Below are positions 26,930 through 35,581 of a stretch of 64,000 nt of DNA, in pieces. Source of the stretch: Palsa-504 sp963739615. GTDB taxonomy: Bacteria; Actinomycetota; Actinomycetes; Streptosporangiales; Streptosporangiaceae. The translations under genes and the position numbers were made by a program. Numbering within the stretch: the first letter of the stretch is position 1; every line of letters starts with the position of its first letter. Location of the stretch: positions 186,001 through 250,000 of the forward strand of contig CAVUBD010000027.1 in the NCBI GenBank assembly GCA_963739615.1, in the 5' to 3' direction. The notes below the pieces were generated by a model, which saw only the letters and a list, made by a program, of their open reading frames with translations, was not told the origin of the DNA and did no database searches.

Positions 26930-27694
26930 ATGCCTGTCTCAGACTCACTTATCGTCGCTAAGCTCCGCACCGCTGGCTGTGTCTTCGCCGAGGACGAGGC
27001 CCGGCTGCTCATCTCCACCGCGCGGACACCGGACGAGCTTGCCGCCATGGTGGGCCGGCGCGTCGCCGGCCTGCCGCTTGAGCAGGTCCTCGGCTGGGCC
27101 GAGTTCTGCGGCCTGCGGATCATCGTGGCACCCGGCGTGTTCGTCCCGCGCCGGCGTACCGAGTTCCTCGTCGAGCAGGCTAGAGCCCTGGCCCGGCCGG
27201 GAGATGCCATCGTCGACCTGTGCTGCGGTGCGGGCGCGATCGGGGCCGCGGTGGCGGCGGCCGTGGACCGGGCCGAGTTGCACGCAGCCGACCTCGACCC
27301 GGCCGCCGTCGCCTGCGCCCGCCAGAACGTCGCCGGGCACGTGTACGAAGGTGACCTGTATGAGCCGCTGCCGCCCGGGCTACGCGGCCGGGTCGCCATC
27401 CTGGTCGCCAACGTGCCCTACGTGCCCACCGGGGAGATCGGCTTGCTGCCACCCGAGGCCCGGGCGCACGAGCCGCGGCTCGCCCTGGACGGCGGCGCCG
27501 ACGGGCTCGACGTACTGCGCCGGGCGGCGGCCGGGGCGCCCGGCTGGCTGGCGCCCGGCGGCCACCTGCTGATCGAGACCAGCGAGCGGCAGGCGCCGTC
27601 CGCCGCGGCGGCCTTCACCGCGAGCGGCCTGGCCACCCGGGTGGCCAGTTCCGCCAGGCTCCATGCCACCGTCGTCATCGGCCGGTTTCCCTAG
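26930..27694 (+). CDS. PrmC-related protein N5-glutamine methyltransferase (putative)
   Basis: 254 residues. SAM-dependent methyltransferase related to PrmC/HemK, which methylates the GGQ glutamine of release factors. It has GLPLEQVLGWAEFCGL, VFVPRRRTEFLVEQA, the SAM site IVDLCCGAGAIGAAVAA, and NVPYVP in place of PrmC's NPPY. That substitution is characteristic of the actinobacterial TIGR03704 subgroup, whose substrate is unproven. It starts five bases after the upstream stop with no ribosome site, implying translational coupling. ArfB, another GGQ protein, is encoded at 47.7 kb. Confidence 0.87.
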   Translation: MPVSDSLIVAKLRTAGCVFAEDEARLLISTARTPDELAAMVGRRVAGLPLEQVLGWAEFCGLRIIVAPGVFVPRRRTEFLVEQARALARPGDAIVDLCCGAGAIGAAVAAAVDRAELHAADLDPAAVACARQNVAGHVYEGDLYEPLPPGLRGRVAILVANVPYVPTGEIGLLPPEARAHEPRLALDGGADGLDVLRRAAAGAPGWLAPGGHLLIETSERQAPSAAAAFTASGLATRVASSARLHATVVIGRFP

Positions 27695-27733
27695 GATCGG
27701 GCTGGCCGCGAGCCATCGGGCTAGACGGCAAGC

Positions 27734-28519
27734 TCAGAAGCCGGGGAAGATCGGCCGCAGCTCGTCGAGGTCGACCCCCGTGCTCTCGACCGGCGGGGTG
27801 TGGGCCGGGTCCAGCCGCCCGTAGAGCAGGCGGATGAACGCCTCGGCCGGGAGCCGCAGCTCCGACAGGCCAAGCTCGGGTGCGGTGTCGTCGCCCGCCG
27901 GCAGGAGCGAGACGGTATCACCGGTCTCCAGAATGAACGTGCGTTCCGGGTCGGTGGTCGTCACGCGCACCTTGCGCTGCTTGCCGTCGGGCTTGGCGGC
28001 CCTGGCCGCGAACTGGTCGAGGGTGTCGATGAGCAGGGCCACGGCGTCCGGGGCCACCGTCGCCGCGGGGTCGAGCGCGACCACGACGTCCCAGGTGTGG
28101 ATCGCGTGCTCGCCCAGGCGCATCCGGGCCAGGCCGGCGGCGCCGAGTTCCATCCCGAACAGCTGCAGGTGCAGCCGCGCCTGCTCGTCCGGGTCCAGTG
28201 ACTCGAACTGCTCGAGGGTCACCTCGTCGGCCCGCAGGGCGTCCGCTGCCTGGGCCTGCGGGCTCTTGGCGTTCCAGGTGTCCCAGATCGGGCCGAACGC
28301 GTCAGGTCCGGGCGGGTCCTGGCCGCTCAGGCCGGCGTCCAGGAACAGGCCGAAGATCTCCGCCTGGGATCCCAGGTGCGAGAGCACCTGGGCGATCGAC
28401 CACTCACTCGCGTACGAACGCTGCTCAAGCTGGCTGAGGTCGAGCGGCTCGACCTTGGCCTGCAAGGTGTCGTGGGAGTGCCTGAGGGCGCCTATCCACG
28501 GGGCCGGGCTAGGTTCCAT
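27734..28519 (-). CDS. maleylpyruvate isomerase family mycothiol-dependent enzyme
   Basis: 261 residues with a DinB-like N-terminal helical bundle: WIGALRHSHDTLQAKVEPL, SEWSIAQVLSHLGSQAEIF with the metal-ligand His, and LGEHAIHTWDVVVALDP with two more His. A C-terminal sterol-carrier-like domain follows (TFILETGDTVSLLPAG, LRLPAEAFIRLLYGR). This is the TIGR03083 pattern. Some members use mycothiol for isomerisation or transfer; the substrate here is unknown. ATG 28519 has CGGAGCGAC upstream and is preferred over 28582. It is divergent from the membrane protein gene. Confidence 0.86.
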   Translation of the reverse strand: MEPSPAPWIGALRHSHDTLQAKVEPLDLSQLEQRSYASEWSIAQVLSHLGSQAEIFGLFLDAGLSGQDPPGPDAFGPIWDTWNAKSPQAQAADALRADEVTLEQFESLDPDEQARLHLQLFGMELGAAGLARMRLGEHAIHTWDVVVALDPAATVAPDAVALLIDTLDQFAARAAKPDGKQRKVRVTTTDPERTFILETGDTVSLLPAGDDTAPELGLSELRLPAEAFIRLLYGRLDPAHTPPVESTGVDLDELRPIFPGF

Positions 28520-28656
28520 GTCGCTCCGTTGCTCGCTGGCTGTTGCTTGCTGACCGAGGTTGTCGCGGCCATACTTCCACACCAGGAGGTGGCTATTTGA
28601 CGCCGCCTCACATCTGCTCTTAGCGTTTGCTGCCGACAGGAAAGCAGCGTGAGCTT

Positions 28657-30012
28657 GTGGTCAACGGGGGCCCGAAGACGGACGGCTCGAACACCGAGGG
28701 TACGGCGCGCACCATCGCGCCGGCCGGTGCCACGGCTGCCCACCAGCCTGCCCGCCGCTGGCTTGACCGCCGCCACATCATGGCCACCTACGCCGCGTTC
28801 GAGGTATACGCGGTCGTAGCCGCCATCATCTCCGGCGGCCGCGATCAGGTCTGGGCGATCTGGGCGGCGTGCGGCTACGCCGTGGCGCTGCTCATCTTGT
28901 GGCGGTGGCCCGGCCGGACCACCGTCGCCGTCCTGACCTCGGTTGCGCTGGCCGTGCTCGCCCCGCTGCTGTGGCTTTCCACCGCCTATCCGCTCGAAGA
29001 CGGGATGAACGTCATCGACCGGGCCGCGACGCTGCTGCTGCACCACGGCTCTCCCTACCTGACGTCCGCGCAGGTCAAAACCTGGCTGTCCTATAACCCC
29101 TACCTTCCGGTGATGACCCTGTTCGGCCTGCCGAGCGCGGCGGGGCTGCGCCCGGCCGGGCTGGGCGGCCTGGCGGGAAACCCCGGGGTGTGGCTGGCGC
29201 TCGGGACGGTGGTCCCGCTCGCGGCGGCGTTCTGGATCGCGGTGCCGCACCGGCGCTGTCCCGTGTGCCGGCGCGACGCGCTGCTGGCCACGGCGATCGC
29301 GGTGGCCTCACCGGTGATAGGGCTCAACCTGGCCGTGATCACCACGGATCCGCCCGTGCTCGCGCTGATGCTGCTCTCCCTGGCCCTGGCCGGCACGCCG
29401 TCCCGCTCCGCGAGCTCCGGGGCTGTGTGGTCGGGTGCTGTGTGGTCGGGTGCTGTGTGGTCGGGTGTCGCCCTTGGTGTCGCCTGCGACCTGAAGTCCA
29501 CCGCGTGGCTGGCCGTCCCGGTCATGGCCGCGATGTTCGCCTGCCGCGACGGCGCCAGGGCCGCGGGCCGTTTCATCGCGGCGTCGGTGGTCACCGCCGT
29601 CGTGCTTATCGCGGCCCTGGCCCCGGCCGCGCTGATCAAGCCGGCGGCGGCGGCCGCGCTTGTGCAGAACAGCGTGCTGTTCCCGCTCGGCCTGACCCAC
29701 GACAAAACGCCAGCCGAGAGCCTGCTGCCCGGCCACCTGCTCACCGCGATGGGAACGGCCGGGCACGTGGTCTCCGTCGGCTTGCTGCTCGCGGCCGCCC
29801 TGGGCGTCGCGGTCTCGCTGGTGATCCGGCCGCCCCGCGACGTGCCAGCCGCGGCCCGGCGGGTGGCGATAGGGCTGGCGCTGATGTTCCTGCTCGGACC
29901 GAACGTCCGTTTCGGGTACTTCATCTACCCGCTCGGCCTGCTCGGCTGGCTGGCCCTGACGAAGCAGACCACGAACCCTGAACGCCAGGAACCGGGCTTG
30001 TGGAAGGCTTAG
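28657..30012 (+). CDS. polytopic membrane protein, GT-C / GT87-like
   Basis: About 451 residues with ten or more hydrophobic segments. The luminal loop after the second helix pair holds YPLEDGMNVIDRAATLLLHHGSPYLTSAQV, which resembles the Asp-containing loop of polyprenol-phosphate-dependent GT-C glycosyltransferases. Later blocks include CDLKSTAWLAVPVMAAMF and GPNVRFGYFIYPLGLLGWL. A mannosyl- or arabinosyltransferase-type role is inferred, not shown. An exact 15-bp repeat (x3) encodes AVWSG inside one helix region. The start is uncertain: GTG 28657, with GGAAAG 12 bases upstream, or TTG 28627. The next gene starts 26 bases after the stop. Confidence 0.7.
   Translation: MVNGGPKTDGSNTEGTARTIAPAGATAAHQPARRWLDRRHIMATYAAFEVYAVVAAIISGGRDQVWAIWAACGYAVALLILWRWPGRTTVAVLTSVALAVLAPLLWLSTAYPLEDGMNVIDRAATLLLHHGSPYLTSAQVKTWLSYNPYLPVMTLFGLPSAAGLRPAGLGGLAGNPGVWLALGTVVPLAAAFWIAVPHRRCPVCRRDALLATAIAVASPVIGLNLAVITTDPPVLALMLLSLALAGTPSRSASSGAVWSGAVWSGAVWSGVALGVACDLKSTAWLAVPVMAAMFACRDGARAAGRFIAASVVTAVVLIAALAPAALIKPAAAAALVQNSVLFPLGLTHDKTPAESLLPGHLLTAMGTAGHVVSVGLLLAAALGVAVSLVIRPPRDVPAAARRVAIGLALMFLLGPNVRFGYFIYPLGLLGWLALTKQTTNPERQEPGLWKA
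29422..29466 (+). repeat. in-frame tandem repeat, 15 bp x 3
   Basis: Three identical copies of GCTGTGTGGTCGGGT encoding AVWSG within a predicted membrane segment. Copy-number change would lengthen or shorten the helix by five residues. Confidence 0.93.
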
Positions 30013-30038
30013 CCCGGAGGAGCGAAAGGAGTGCGAGC

Positions 30039-31013
30039 ATGCGCGTGGTAGAGGTCAGCCGGCGGGGCGGGCCAGAGGTGCTTGGCGTCGCGGAACGAGA
30101 GGCGCCGCGGCCGGGACCTGGTCAGGTGGTGGTGGAGGTCGCCGCGGCCGGCGTCAACTTCATGGACATCTACCAGCGACAGGGTGTCGGCGGCTACCGG
30201 CCCGATCTGCCTTTCGTTCCTGGTGCGGAGGGTGCCGGGACGGTCGCCGCCGTGGGGGAGGGCGTAGCCCGCCTGTCCGCCGGTGATCACGTGGCCTGGG
30301 CAGGCCTGGGCGGCGGATACGCCGAGCAGGTCGCACTCCCCGCGAAGCGCCTGGTAGCGGTGCCGCCCGAGATCAGCCTGCCGGTCGCAGGGGCTGCCAT
30401 CCTGCAGGGTATGACCGCCCATTACCTGGTCACGAGTACCTATCCGGTGCGGGAAGGCGACGTCGCCGTCGTGCACGCGGCGGCCGGCGGGGTCGGGCTG
30501 CTGCTGACCCAGCTGGTGAAGCGGCGCGGCGGGATCGTCGTCGCGACCACTTCAGGCGGCGAGAAGGCCGAACTCGCCCGCGCCGCGGGTGCGGACCACA
30601 TCACCGGCTACGACACCTTCCGTGACGTCGTCGACCAGGTGACGGACGGGACAGGGGCGCACGTGGTGTACGACGGCGTGGGCCAGGCCACCTTCGACGA
30701 CGGCCTGGCGGCGCTGCGCCCGCGCGGGACGATGGTGCTCTACGGAGCCGCGAGCGGCCAGGTGCCGCCGCTCGACCCGCAGCGGCTGAACAGCGGCGGT
30801 TCGCTGTTCCTGACCCGGCCGACCCTGGTGCACTACATCGCGGACGACGAGGAACTGCACTGGCGGGCCGGCGAGGTCTTCGGCTGGATCGCCAAGGGTG
30901 AACTCGACGTCCGAATCGGCGGCACCTATCCGCTGGCCGATGCGGCCCGGGCGCAGGAAGACCTGGCCGCCCGCCGCACGACAGGCAAGCTGCTGCTCCT
31001 GCCGGGCCTCTAG
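30039..31013 (+). CDS. zinc-independent quinone oxidoreductase (MDR family)
   Basis: NADPH:quinone reductase of the Qor type. 324 residues: GroES-like domain with AAAGVNFMDIYQRQGVGGY and LPFVPGAEGAGTVAAVG, then a Rossmann domain with VVHAAAGGVGLLLTQLVK (nucleotide site) and YDGVGQATFDDGLAAL. There are no zinc-ligand cysteines, so it is not an alcohol dehydrogenase. The C-terminal TGKLLLLPG is typical. ATG 30039 follows AAAGGAG at a good distance. It reduces small quinones or enones by one or two electrons. Confidence 0.92.
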   Translation: MRVVEVSRRGGPEVLGVAEREAPRPGPGQVVVEVAAAGVNFMDIYQRQGVGGYRPDLPFVPGAEGAGTVAAVGEGVARLSAGDHVAWAGLGGGYAEQVALPAKRLVAVPPEISLPVAGAAILQGMTAHYLVTSTYPVREGDVAVVHAAAGGVGLLLTQLVKRRGGIVVATTSGGEKAELARAAGADHITGYDTFRDVVDQVTDGTGAHVVYDGVGQATFDDGLAALRPRGTMVLYGAASGQVPPLDPQRLNSGGSLFLTRPTLVHYIADDEELHWRAGEVFGWIAKGELDVRIGGTYPLADAARAQEDLAARRTTGKLLLLPGL

Positions 31014-31042
31014 CGGCAGCCGCCGGTATGCCCTCGGCGTGG

Positions 31043-31084
31043 CCGGGTGCGCGCAGCCCGGACCGTTCGGCAAGAAATTTTTTT
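31043..31084 (+). terminator. possible terminator after qor
   Basis: CCGGG...CCCGG hairpin (31043-31061) and a run of seven T at 31078-31084. The T-run is not directly adjacent to the stem, so function is uncertain. T-runs this long are rare in this window. Confidence 0.35.
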
Positions 31085-31133
31085 CATATGCTTCCGGCCG
31101 TCGCAGGAGACCCGCACCGGGCCGCCCGGCGGT

Positions 31134-31157
31134 CCGCGATCGCCTTAGCGATCGCGG
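31134..31157. terminator. perfect 10-bp hairpin before dxs
   Basis: CCGCGATCGC, loop CTTA, GCGATCGCGG: a perfect inverted repeat with a four-base loop, in the 264-bp gap between qor and dxs. No U-run follows, which is common in actinobacterial terminators. It could equally be a protein site, since GCGATCGC is itself a palindrome present twice. Confidence 0.55.
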
Positions 31158-31220
31158 TTAAGTGCGACACGGGTGTCGGGGACTGGGCGGGCGCGGCGAG
31201 CGATATACCGGCCGCGGTCG

Positions 31221-31226
31221 TAGACT
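31221..31226 (+). promoter_or_regulatory. predicted -10 box (TAGACT) for dxs
   Basis: TAGACT matches TANNNT. Transcription would begin near 31233, giving a leader of about 45 bases with GAGGAG ahead of GTG 31278. Confidence 0.4.
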
Positions 31227-31277
31227 CTGGACACGTTCGTTCCCCATCAGGCTCGCATAGCACACGAGGAGCAGCCG

Positions 31278-33242
31278 GTGACCCTGCTGGAGTGCATCAA
31301 CGGTCCTGAGGACCTGAAGGACCTCAGTCAGGATCAGCTCACCCGCCTGGCCGGCGAGATCCGCCACCTTCTCATCGAGACGACGACGAGAACCAGCGGT
31401 CACCTCGGCCCGAACCTCGGTGTGGTCGAGCTCACGATCGCGATCCACCGGGTCTTCGACTCACCGAAGGACCGCATCGTCTTCGATACCGGACACCAGG
31501 CCTACGTGCACAAGCTGCTGACCGGCCGTGTCGCGCAGTTCGGCACGCTGCGGCAGCGCGGCGGCCTGACCGGGTACCCGAGCCGGGCCGAGTCCGAGCA
31601 CGACCTGGTGGAGAACTCGCACGCCTCGACCAGCCTGTCGTACGCCGACGGCCTGGCCAAGGCCTACAAGCTGCGGGGCGAGCTGGACAGGACCGTGGTC
31701 GCCGTCATCGGCGACGGAGCGCTGACCGGCGGGATGGCCTGGGAGGCGCTGAACAACATCGCCGCGGTCAAGGACTCGCGGCTGGTGATGATCGTCAACG
31801 ACAACGGCTGGTCCTATCAGCCGACCATCGGCGGCCTGGCCGAGCACCTGGCCACGATCCGGGTCAGCCAGCGGTACGAGAACGTTCTCGATTACATCAA
31901 GACCACGCTGCCCCGGGCTCCGCTGGTCGGCGCGCCGCTGTACGGGACGCTGCACGGCATCAAGAAGGGCATCAAAGACGTCCTGCAGCCGCAGGTGATG
32001 TTCGAAGATCTCGGCCTGAAGTACATGGGTCCCATCGACGGGCACGACGAGCGACTGGTGGAGAACGCGCTGCGGCGGGCCCGCGACTTCGGCGGCCCCG
32101 TGCTCTTGCACGTGATCACCCGGAAGGGGCTCGGCTACGCCGAAGCCGAGCAGAACGAGGTGGACTGCCTGCACCAGGTGCCCGCGGCCGGCGCGGTACC
32201 CGGGACGTGGAGCCGGGTGTTCGGCGATGAGATGGTCTCCATCGGCGCGCGCCGTCCCGATGTCGTGGCGATTACCGCTGCGATGCTCCACCCGACCGGC
32301 CTCGCGCAGTTCGCGGCCGCGTACCCGAACCGGGTCTACGATGTGGGGATCGCCGAGCAGCACGCGATGACGAGCGCTGCGGGCCTGGCCATGGGCGGGC
32401 TGCACCCGGTGGTGGCCATCTACTCGACGTTCCTGAACCGCGCCTTCGACCAGACGCTGATGGACGTGGCCCTGCACAAGCTCCCGGTGACGATCGTGCT
32501 GGACCGGGCCGGCGTGACCGGACCCGACGGCGCCAGCCACCACGGGATGTGGGACGGGTCGATCATGCAGGTCGTGCCCGGCATGAAGATCGCCGCGCCG
32601 CGGGACGCCAAGCGGGTCGCCGAACTGCTCAACGAGGCGGTCGAGGTGTCCGACGGCCCGACCGTGGTGAGGTTCCCGAAGGGCAAGGTGGGCGGCGAGG
32701 TCGAGGCCATAGCCAAGCTCGGCGGCATGGACGTGCTGGCCGAGCCCGGCCCGGGCCTCAGTGCGGACGTCCTGCTCGTGGGCGCGGGCCCGATGGCGCT
32801 GATGGGCCTGGAGGTCGCTGACCGGCTAGCCGTCCACGGGATCGGCGTCACGGTTGTCGACCCGCGCTGGACCAAGCCGATTGACGAGGCCCTGGTGGAC
32901 GCGGCCCGGCGGCACCGACTGGTGGCCGCGGTCGAGGACAACGGGCGGGTCGGCGGGTTCGGCGACGCGGTGTCCAGGCTGCTGCGCGATCACGACGTGG
33001 ACATGGCGGTGAAGACGTTCGGGCTGCCTCAGGAGTTCCTCTCGCACGGGACGCGCGAGCAGGTACTCGAGGAAGCCGGCCTGACACCGCAGCACGTGGC
33101 CCGCCAGATCACCGAGGCCGTGGCCCGCCGCTCCTCCGCCGATGCCGATCTGCGCGATCCGGGCGAGCCCGCCTCGGCCGGTGCCGCCGCTCCCGAGACC
33201 AGCGCTGACGAGGCCGCACCCGAACGGCGCCCGGTCGAGTAG
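31278..33242 (+). CDS. dxs: 1-deoxy-D-xylulose-5-phosphate synthase
   Basis: First enzyme of the MEP isoprenoid pathway; it joins pyruvate and glyceraldehyde 3-phosphate using thiamine diphosphate. 654 residues. It has LGPNLGVVELTIAIHRVFDSPKDRIVFDTGHQ (split across nt 31410-31500), the ThDP site GDGALTGGMAWEALNN from residue 145, YMGPIDGHD, and DVGIAEQHAMTSAAGLA with the catalytic Glu. The C-terminal 30 residues are an Ala/Pro-rich tail not found in most homologues. GTG 31278 has GAGGAGCAGCC before it. The fprA-type gene starts 11 bases after the stop. Confidence 0.97.
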   Translation: MTLLECINGPEDLKDLSQDQLTRLAGEIRHLLIETTTRTSGHLGPNLGVVELTIAIHRVFDSPKDRIVFDTGHQAYVHKLLTGRVAQFGTLRQRGGLTGYPSRAESEHDLVENSHASTSLSYADGLAKAYKLRGELDRTVVAVIGDGALTGGMAWEALNNIAAVKDSRLVMIVNDNGWSYQPTIGGLAEHLATIRVSQRYENVLDYIKTTLPRAPLVGAPLYGTLHGIKKGIKDVLQPQVMFEDLGLKYMGPIDGHDERLVENALRRARDFGGPVLLHVITRKGLGYAEAEQNEVDCLHQVPAAGAVPGTWSRVFGDEMVSIGARRPDVVAITAAMLHPTGLAQFAAAYPNRVYDVGIAEQHAMTSAAGLAMGGLHPVVAIYSTFLNRAFDQTLMDVALHKLPVTIVLDRAGVTGPDGASHHGMWDGSIMQVVPGMKIAAPRDAKRVAELLNEAVEVSDGPTVVRFPKGKVGGEVEAIAKLGGMDVLAEPGPGLSADVLLVGAGPMALMGLEVADRLAVHGIGVTVVDPRWTKPIDEALVDAARRHRLVAAVEDNGRVGGFGDAVSRLLRDHDVDMAVKTFGLPQEFLSHGTREQVLEEAGLTPQHVARQITEAVARRSSADADLRDPGEPASAGAAAPETSADEAAPERRPVE

Positions 33243-33253
33243 CGTAAATACTT

Positions 33254-34732
33254 ATGCTGAACGTCGCGGTGGTCGGTTCAGGTCCGGCCGGGCTCTACGC
33301 TGCTGAGGCGCTGGTCAAGCAGGCGGCGGTGCTGCCGGTGCCTGTCCCGCTGCGCGTGGACGTGATCGACCGGCTGCCGACCCCGTATGGCCTGGTCCGT
33401 TACGGTGTGGCGCCTGACCACAAGTCGATCAAGTCGATCGCGCAGTACCTGCGCAGGGTGCTGGAAAGCCCCGATGTCCGGTTCGTCGGCGGCGTCCACC
33501 TCGGCGAGGACGTCACCCGCGACGACCTGAAGTCGGCCTATGACGCGGTGATCTACGCCACCGGGGCCATGCGGGACCGGCGGCTCGGCATCGGCGGGGA
33601 GGACCTGCCGGGAAGCTACGCCGCCACCGACTTCGTGAACTGGTACTGCGGGCATCCCGACATCGACTCCAGCGCGTTCACTCTGGACGCCGAGTCCGTC
33701 GCGGTGATCGGCGTCGGCAATGTCGCCGTCGACGTCGCCCGGATCCTGGCCAGGGACCCGGCGGAACTGCACACCACCGACGTGCCGCAGCCGGTTCTCG
33801 ACGCCTTGCACGCGAGCAAGGTGCGCGAGGTTCACATGATCGGCCGCCGCGGGCCCGCGTACGCCAAGTTCACCACGAAGGAACTGCGTGAACTGGGCGA
33901 ACTGCCCGGCGTCGAGGTCGTGGTCCACGCCGATGAGGCGGACCTGAACACGTTCGACGCCTCCGGCGCAGGCCTCGAGCTCACCGGATCCGACCGGCGG
34001 GTGCGCGGCAACCTGGTCGCGATCTCGCGGTGGGCCCAAGGCGGCACTACCGCCCCCTCTGCGTCCGGGCACGCGCGGCGGCTGATCGTCAGGTTCTGGC
34101 TGAAGCCGGTGGAAATCCTGGGGACCGACCGAGTGAGCGGTATCACTCTCGAACGGACCGCTATCGACGCCAGCGGCGTCTTCGGCGGCACCGGCCAGTA
34201 CGAGACGCTGACCGCGCAGATGGTGCTGCGTTCGGTGGGCTACCAGAGCGTGCCGCTGCCTGGCGTGCCCTTTGACGAGCGTGCCTCGGTGGTCCCGAAC
34301 GCGCTCGGCCGGGTCCTGGGTGCCGACGGCTCGCCGCTGCCCGGGGAGTACGTGGCGGGCTGGCTCAAGCGGGGCCCGACCGGCGTGATCGGCACCAACA
34401 AGTCCGACGCGGCCGAGACCGTGCGGTGCCTGCTCGAGGACCTGGCCGGCGGCCCAGGTGAAGGCGACGCCTCGCTACCGCGCGCCGGCCTGCTCAGGTA
34501 CCCCGACCCGGTCGACTCGCCTGGGCTACCGGGAGCCGATGACGTGGCCGTGGGAGACTGGCCGCTGGCGACCGTGCTGGCCGGACGCAGCATCACGCCG
34601 GTCACCTACGCCGAGTGGCTGCGCATCGAGGCCGCGGAAACCGACCTGGCCAAGGCACTCGGCCGCGGCGAGCGGGTCAAGCTGCACAACCGCGAGGCGA
34701 TCTGGTCCGCCTGCCGTCCCCAAGACGGCTAG
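33254..34732 (+). CDS. fprA: FAD-dependent ferredoxin-NADP+ reductase (FprA / adrenodoxin-reductase type)
   Basis: 492 residues. The FAD site GSGPAGLYAAEAL is at 8-20. PYGLVRYGVAPDH, the second nucleotide site VIGVGNVAVDVARIL, GRRGPAYAKFTTKEL and the closing GWLKRGPTGVIGTNKSDA are hallmarks of the adrenodoxin reductase family. It passes electrons from NADPH to ferredoxins serving P450s or other oxygenases; the partner is not visible here. It directly follows dxs, whose pathway has ferredoxin-dependent IspG and IspH steps, which makes a supporting role plausible but unproven. Confidence 0.94.
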   Translation: MLNVAVVGSGPAGLYAAEALVKQAAVLPVPVPLRVDVIDRLPTPYGLVRYGVAPDHKSIKSIAQYLRRVLESPDVRFVGGVHLGEDVTRDDLKSAYDAVIYATGAMRDRRLGIGGEDLPGSYAATDFVNWYCGHPDIDSSAFTLDAESVAVIGVGNVAVDVARILARDPAELHTTDVPQPVLDALHASKVREVHMIGRRGPAYAKFTTKELRELGELPGVEVVVHADEADLNTFDASGAGLELTGSDRRVRGNLVAISRWAQGGTTAPSASGHARRLIVRFWLKPVEILGTDRVSGITLERTAIDASGVFGGTGQYETLTAQMVLRSVGYQSVPLPGVPFDERASVVPNALGRVLGADGSPLPGEYVAGWLKRGPTGVIGTNKSDAAETVRCLLEDLAGGPGEGDASLPRAGLLRYPDPVDSPGLPGADDVAVGDWPLATVLAGRSITPVTYAEWLRIEAAETDLAKALGRGERVKLHNREAIWSACRPQDG

Positions 34733-34799
34733 GGTACCGGTCAGGTTACCGGCTTGGGGTGCCGTAGCCGCGGGCGCATGCTGGGTGTTGATCGTTATC

Positions 34800-34839
34800 G
34801 TGTGCAATTACCTCCGCGATAAAGGGGGTAATTACACAC
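34800..34839. promoter_or_regulatory. AT-rich 13-bp inverted repeat with 14-base loop
   Basis: Arms GTGTGCAATTACC (34800-34812) and GGTAATTACACAC (34827-34839) pair at 12 of 13 positions. The loop contains GATAAAGGG. It lies in a 278-bp gap with no gene, whose composition is far more AT-rich than its surroundings, about 170 bp before the next start. Without a U-run it is a weak terminator candidate; a protein-binding site or structured leader is equally likely. Confidence 0.65.
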
Positions 34840-35010
34840 AAAGATTTGAAATCAGCTACTTGGCAGTACAGATGCAGAACGTTTACTTGTTTGCCCTTGG
34901 GGAGATGACAGGCCTAGGGCCCGGCACGCACTGCCAGAATGTCACTGCCTCCCCGCATCATGGGTTCCGAAGGCGGGACAGCCACAGTGGACGACAGAAA
35001 GGCACGCGGA

Positions 35011-35411
35011 ATGACTGACCACAATGGCGTCCTGATGATGCAGCGGGCGCTGCTAGCTGGGACGCTCGGGCTGGCCATGGCCCGGAAGGCAGCGGCGATT
35101 CTCGAAGGGCAGCGGGCCCCGCAGCGCCGGCCCCCGCAGCGCCGGTTCCCGCAGCGCCGGTTCCCGCAGCGCCGGTTCCCGCAGCGCCGGTTCCCGCAGC
35201 GCCGGTGCCTGACCCAGCGGCCCAGGGCGCGCTCCGGGATGCCGACGGCTTCCGGGAACCCCAGGGTCCCGAGGGCGCGGTGCTGCGGGCGATCCTGGAC
35301 GCGGCCAACGAATGCCTCGGGCATTTCGATGACCGGCCGCCGGGCGAGCGGTGGTGCGACGCGCTGTTCCACCTGCTCGATCTGGCTGCATTCGCCGCCG
35401 AGATGGGCTAA
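35011..35411 (+). pseudogene. small hypothetical gene, frame broken inside a repeat array
   Basis: The 5' part (ATG 35011: MTDHNGVLMMQRALLAGTLG, then AMARKAAAILEGQ) and the 3' part (PVPDPAAQGALRDADGF, ILDAANECLGHFDDRPPGERW, FHLLDLAAFAAEMG) each look like real protein but are in different frames. A 15-bp repeat array joins them. In the 3' frame the array reads PVPAA, a credible linker; in the 5' frame it reads QRRFP. A one-base loss in or just before the array would explain this. Without correction, translation gives an Arg-rich product to 35523. The family is unknown. AAAGG precedes the ATG. Confidence 0.5.
35121..35210 (+). repeat. tandem repeat, 15 bp x 6
   Basis: Six units GCAGCGCCGGTTCCC. 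The four central copies are identical; the first and last differ at the end. The array is open in more than one frame (PVPAA or QRRFP). Confidence 0.95.
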
Positions 35412-35581
35412 CTGGCGCGTCCCTCGACCGGCCCGCAGGCGGGCCGCGATACCCTGGCGCCGCGATACCCTGACGGGGGCAACCTGGGTCACCGGGGGAG
35501 TATCGCCACTGCCCGTTCGGTAGAAAGGCCTTGAAGATCGCGACGTTTCCCATTGAGCGCGGCGCGGGGAGAATGCTGGTC

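Noticed and set aside
34458..35018. Plus-strand ORF crossing the fprA end and the following gap
   Set aside because: The first half is an out-of-frame reading of fprA; the second half covers the inverted repeat and has no family character.
35121..35210. CRISPR-like array
   Set aside because: Contiguous 15-bp units without spacers inside coding sequence.
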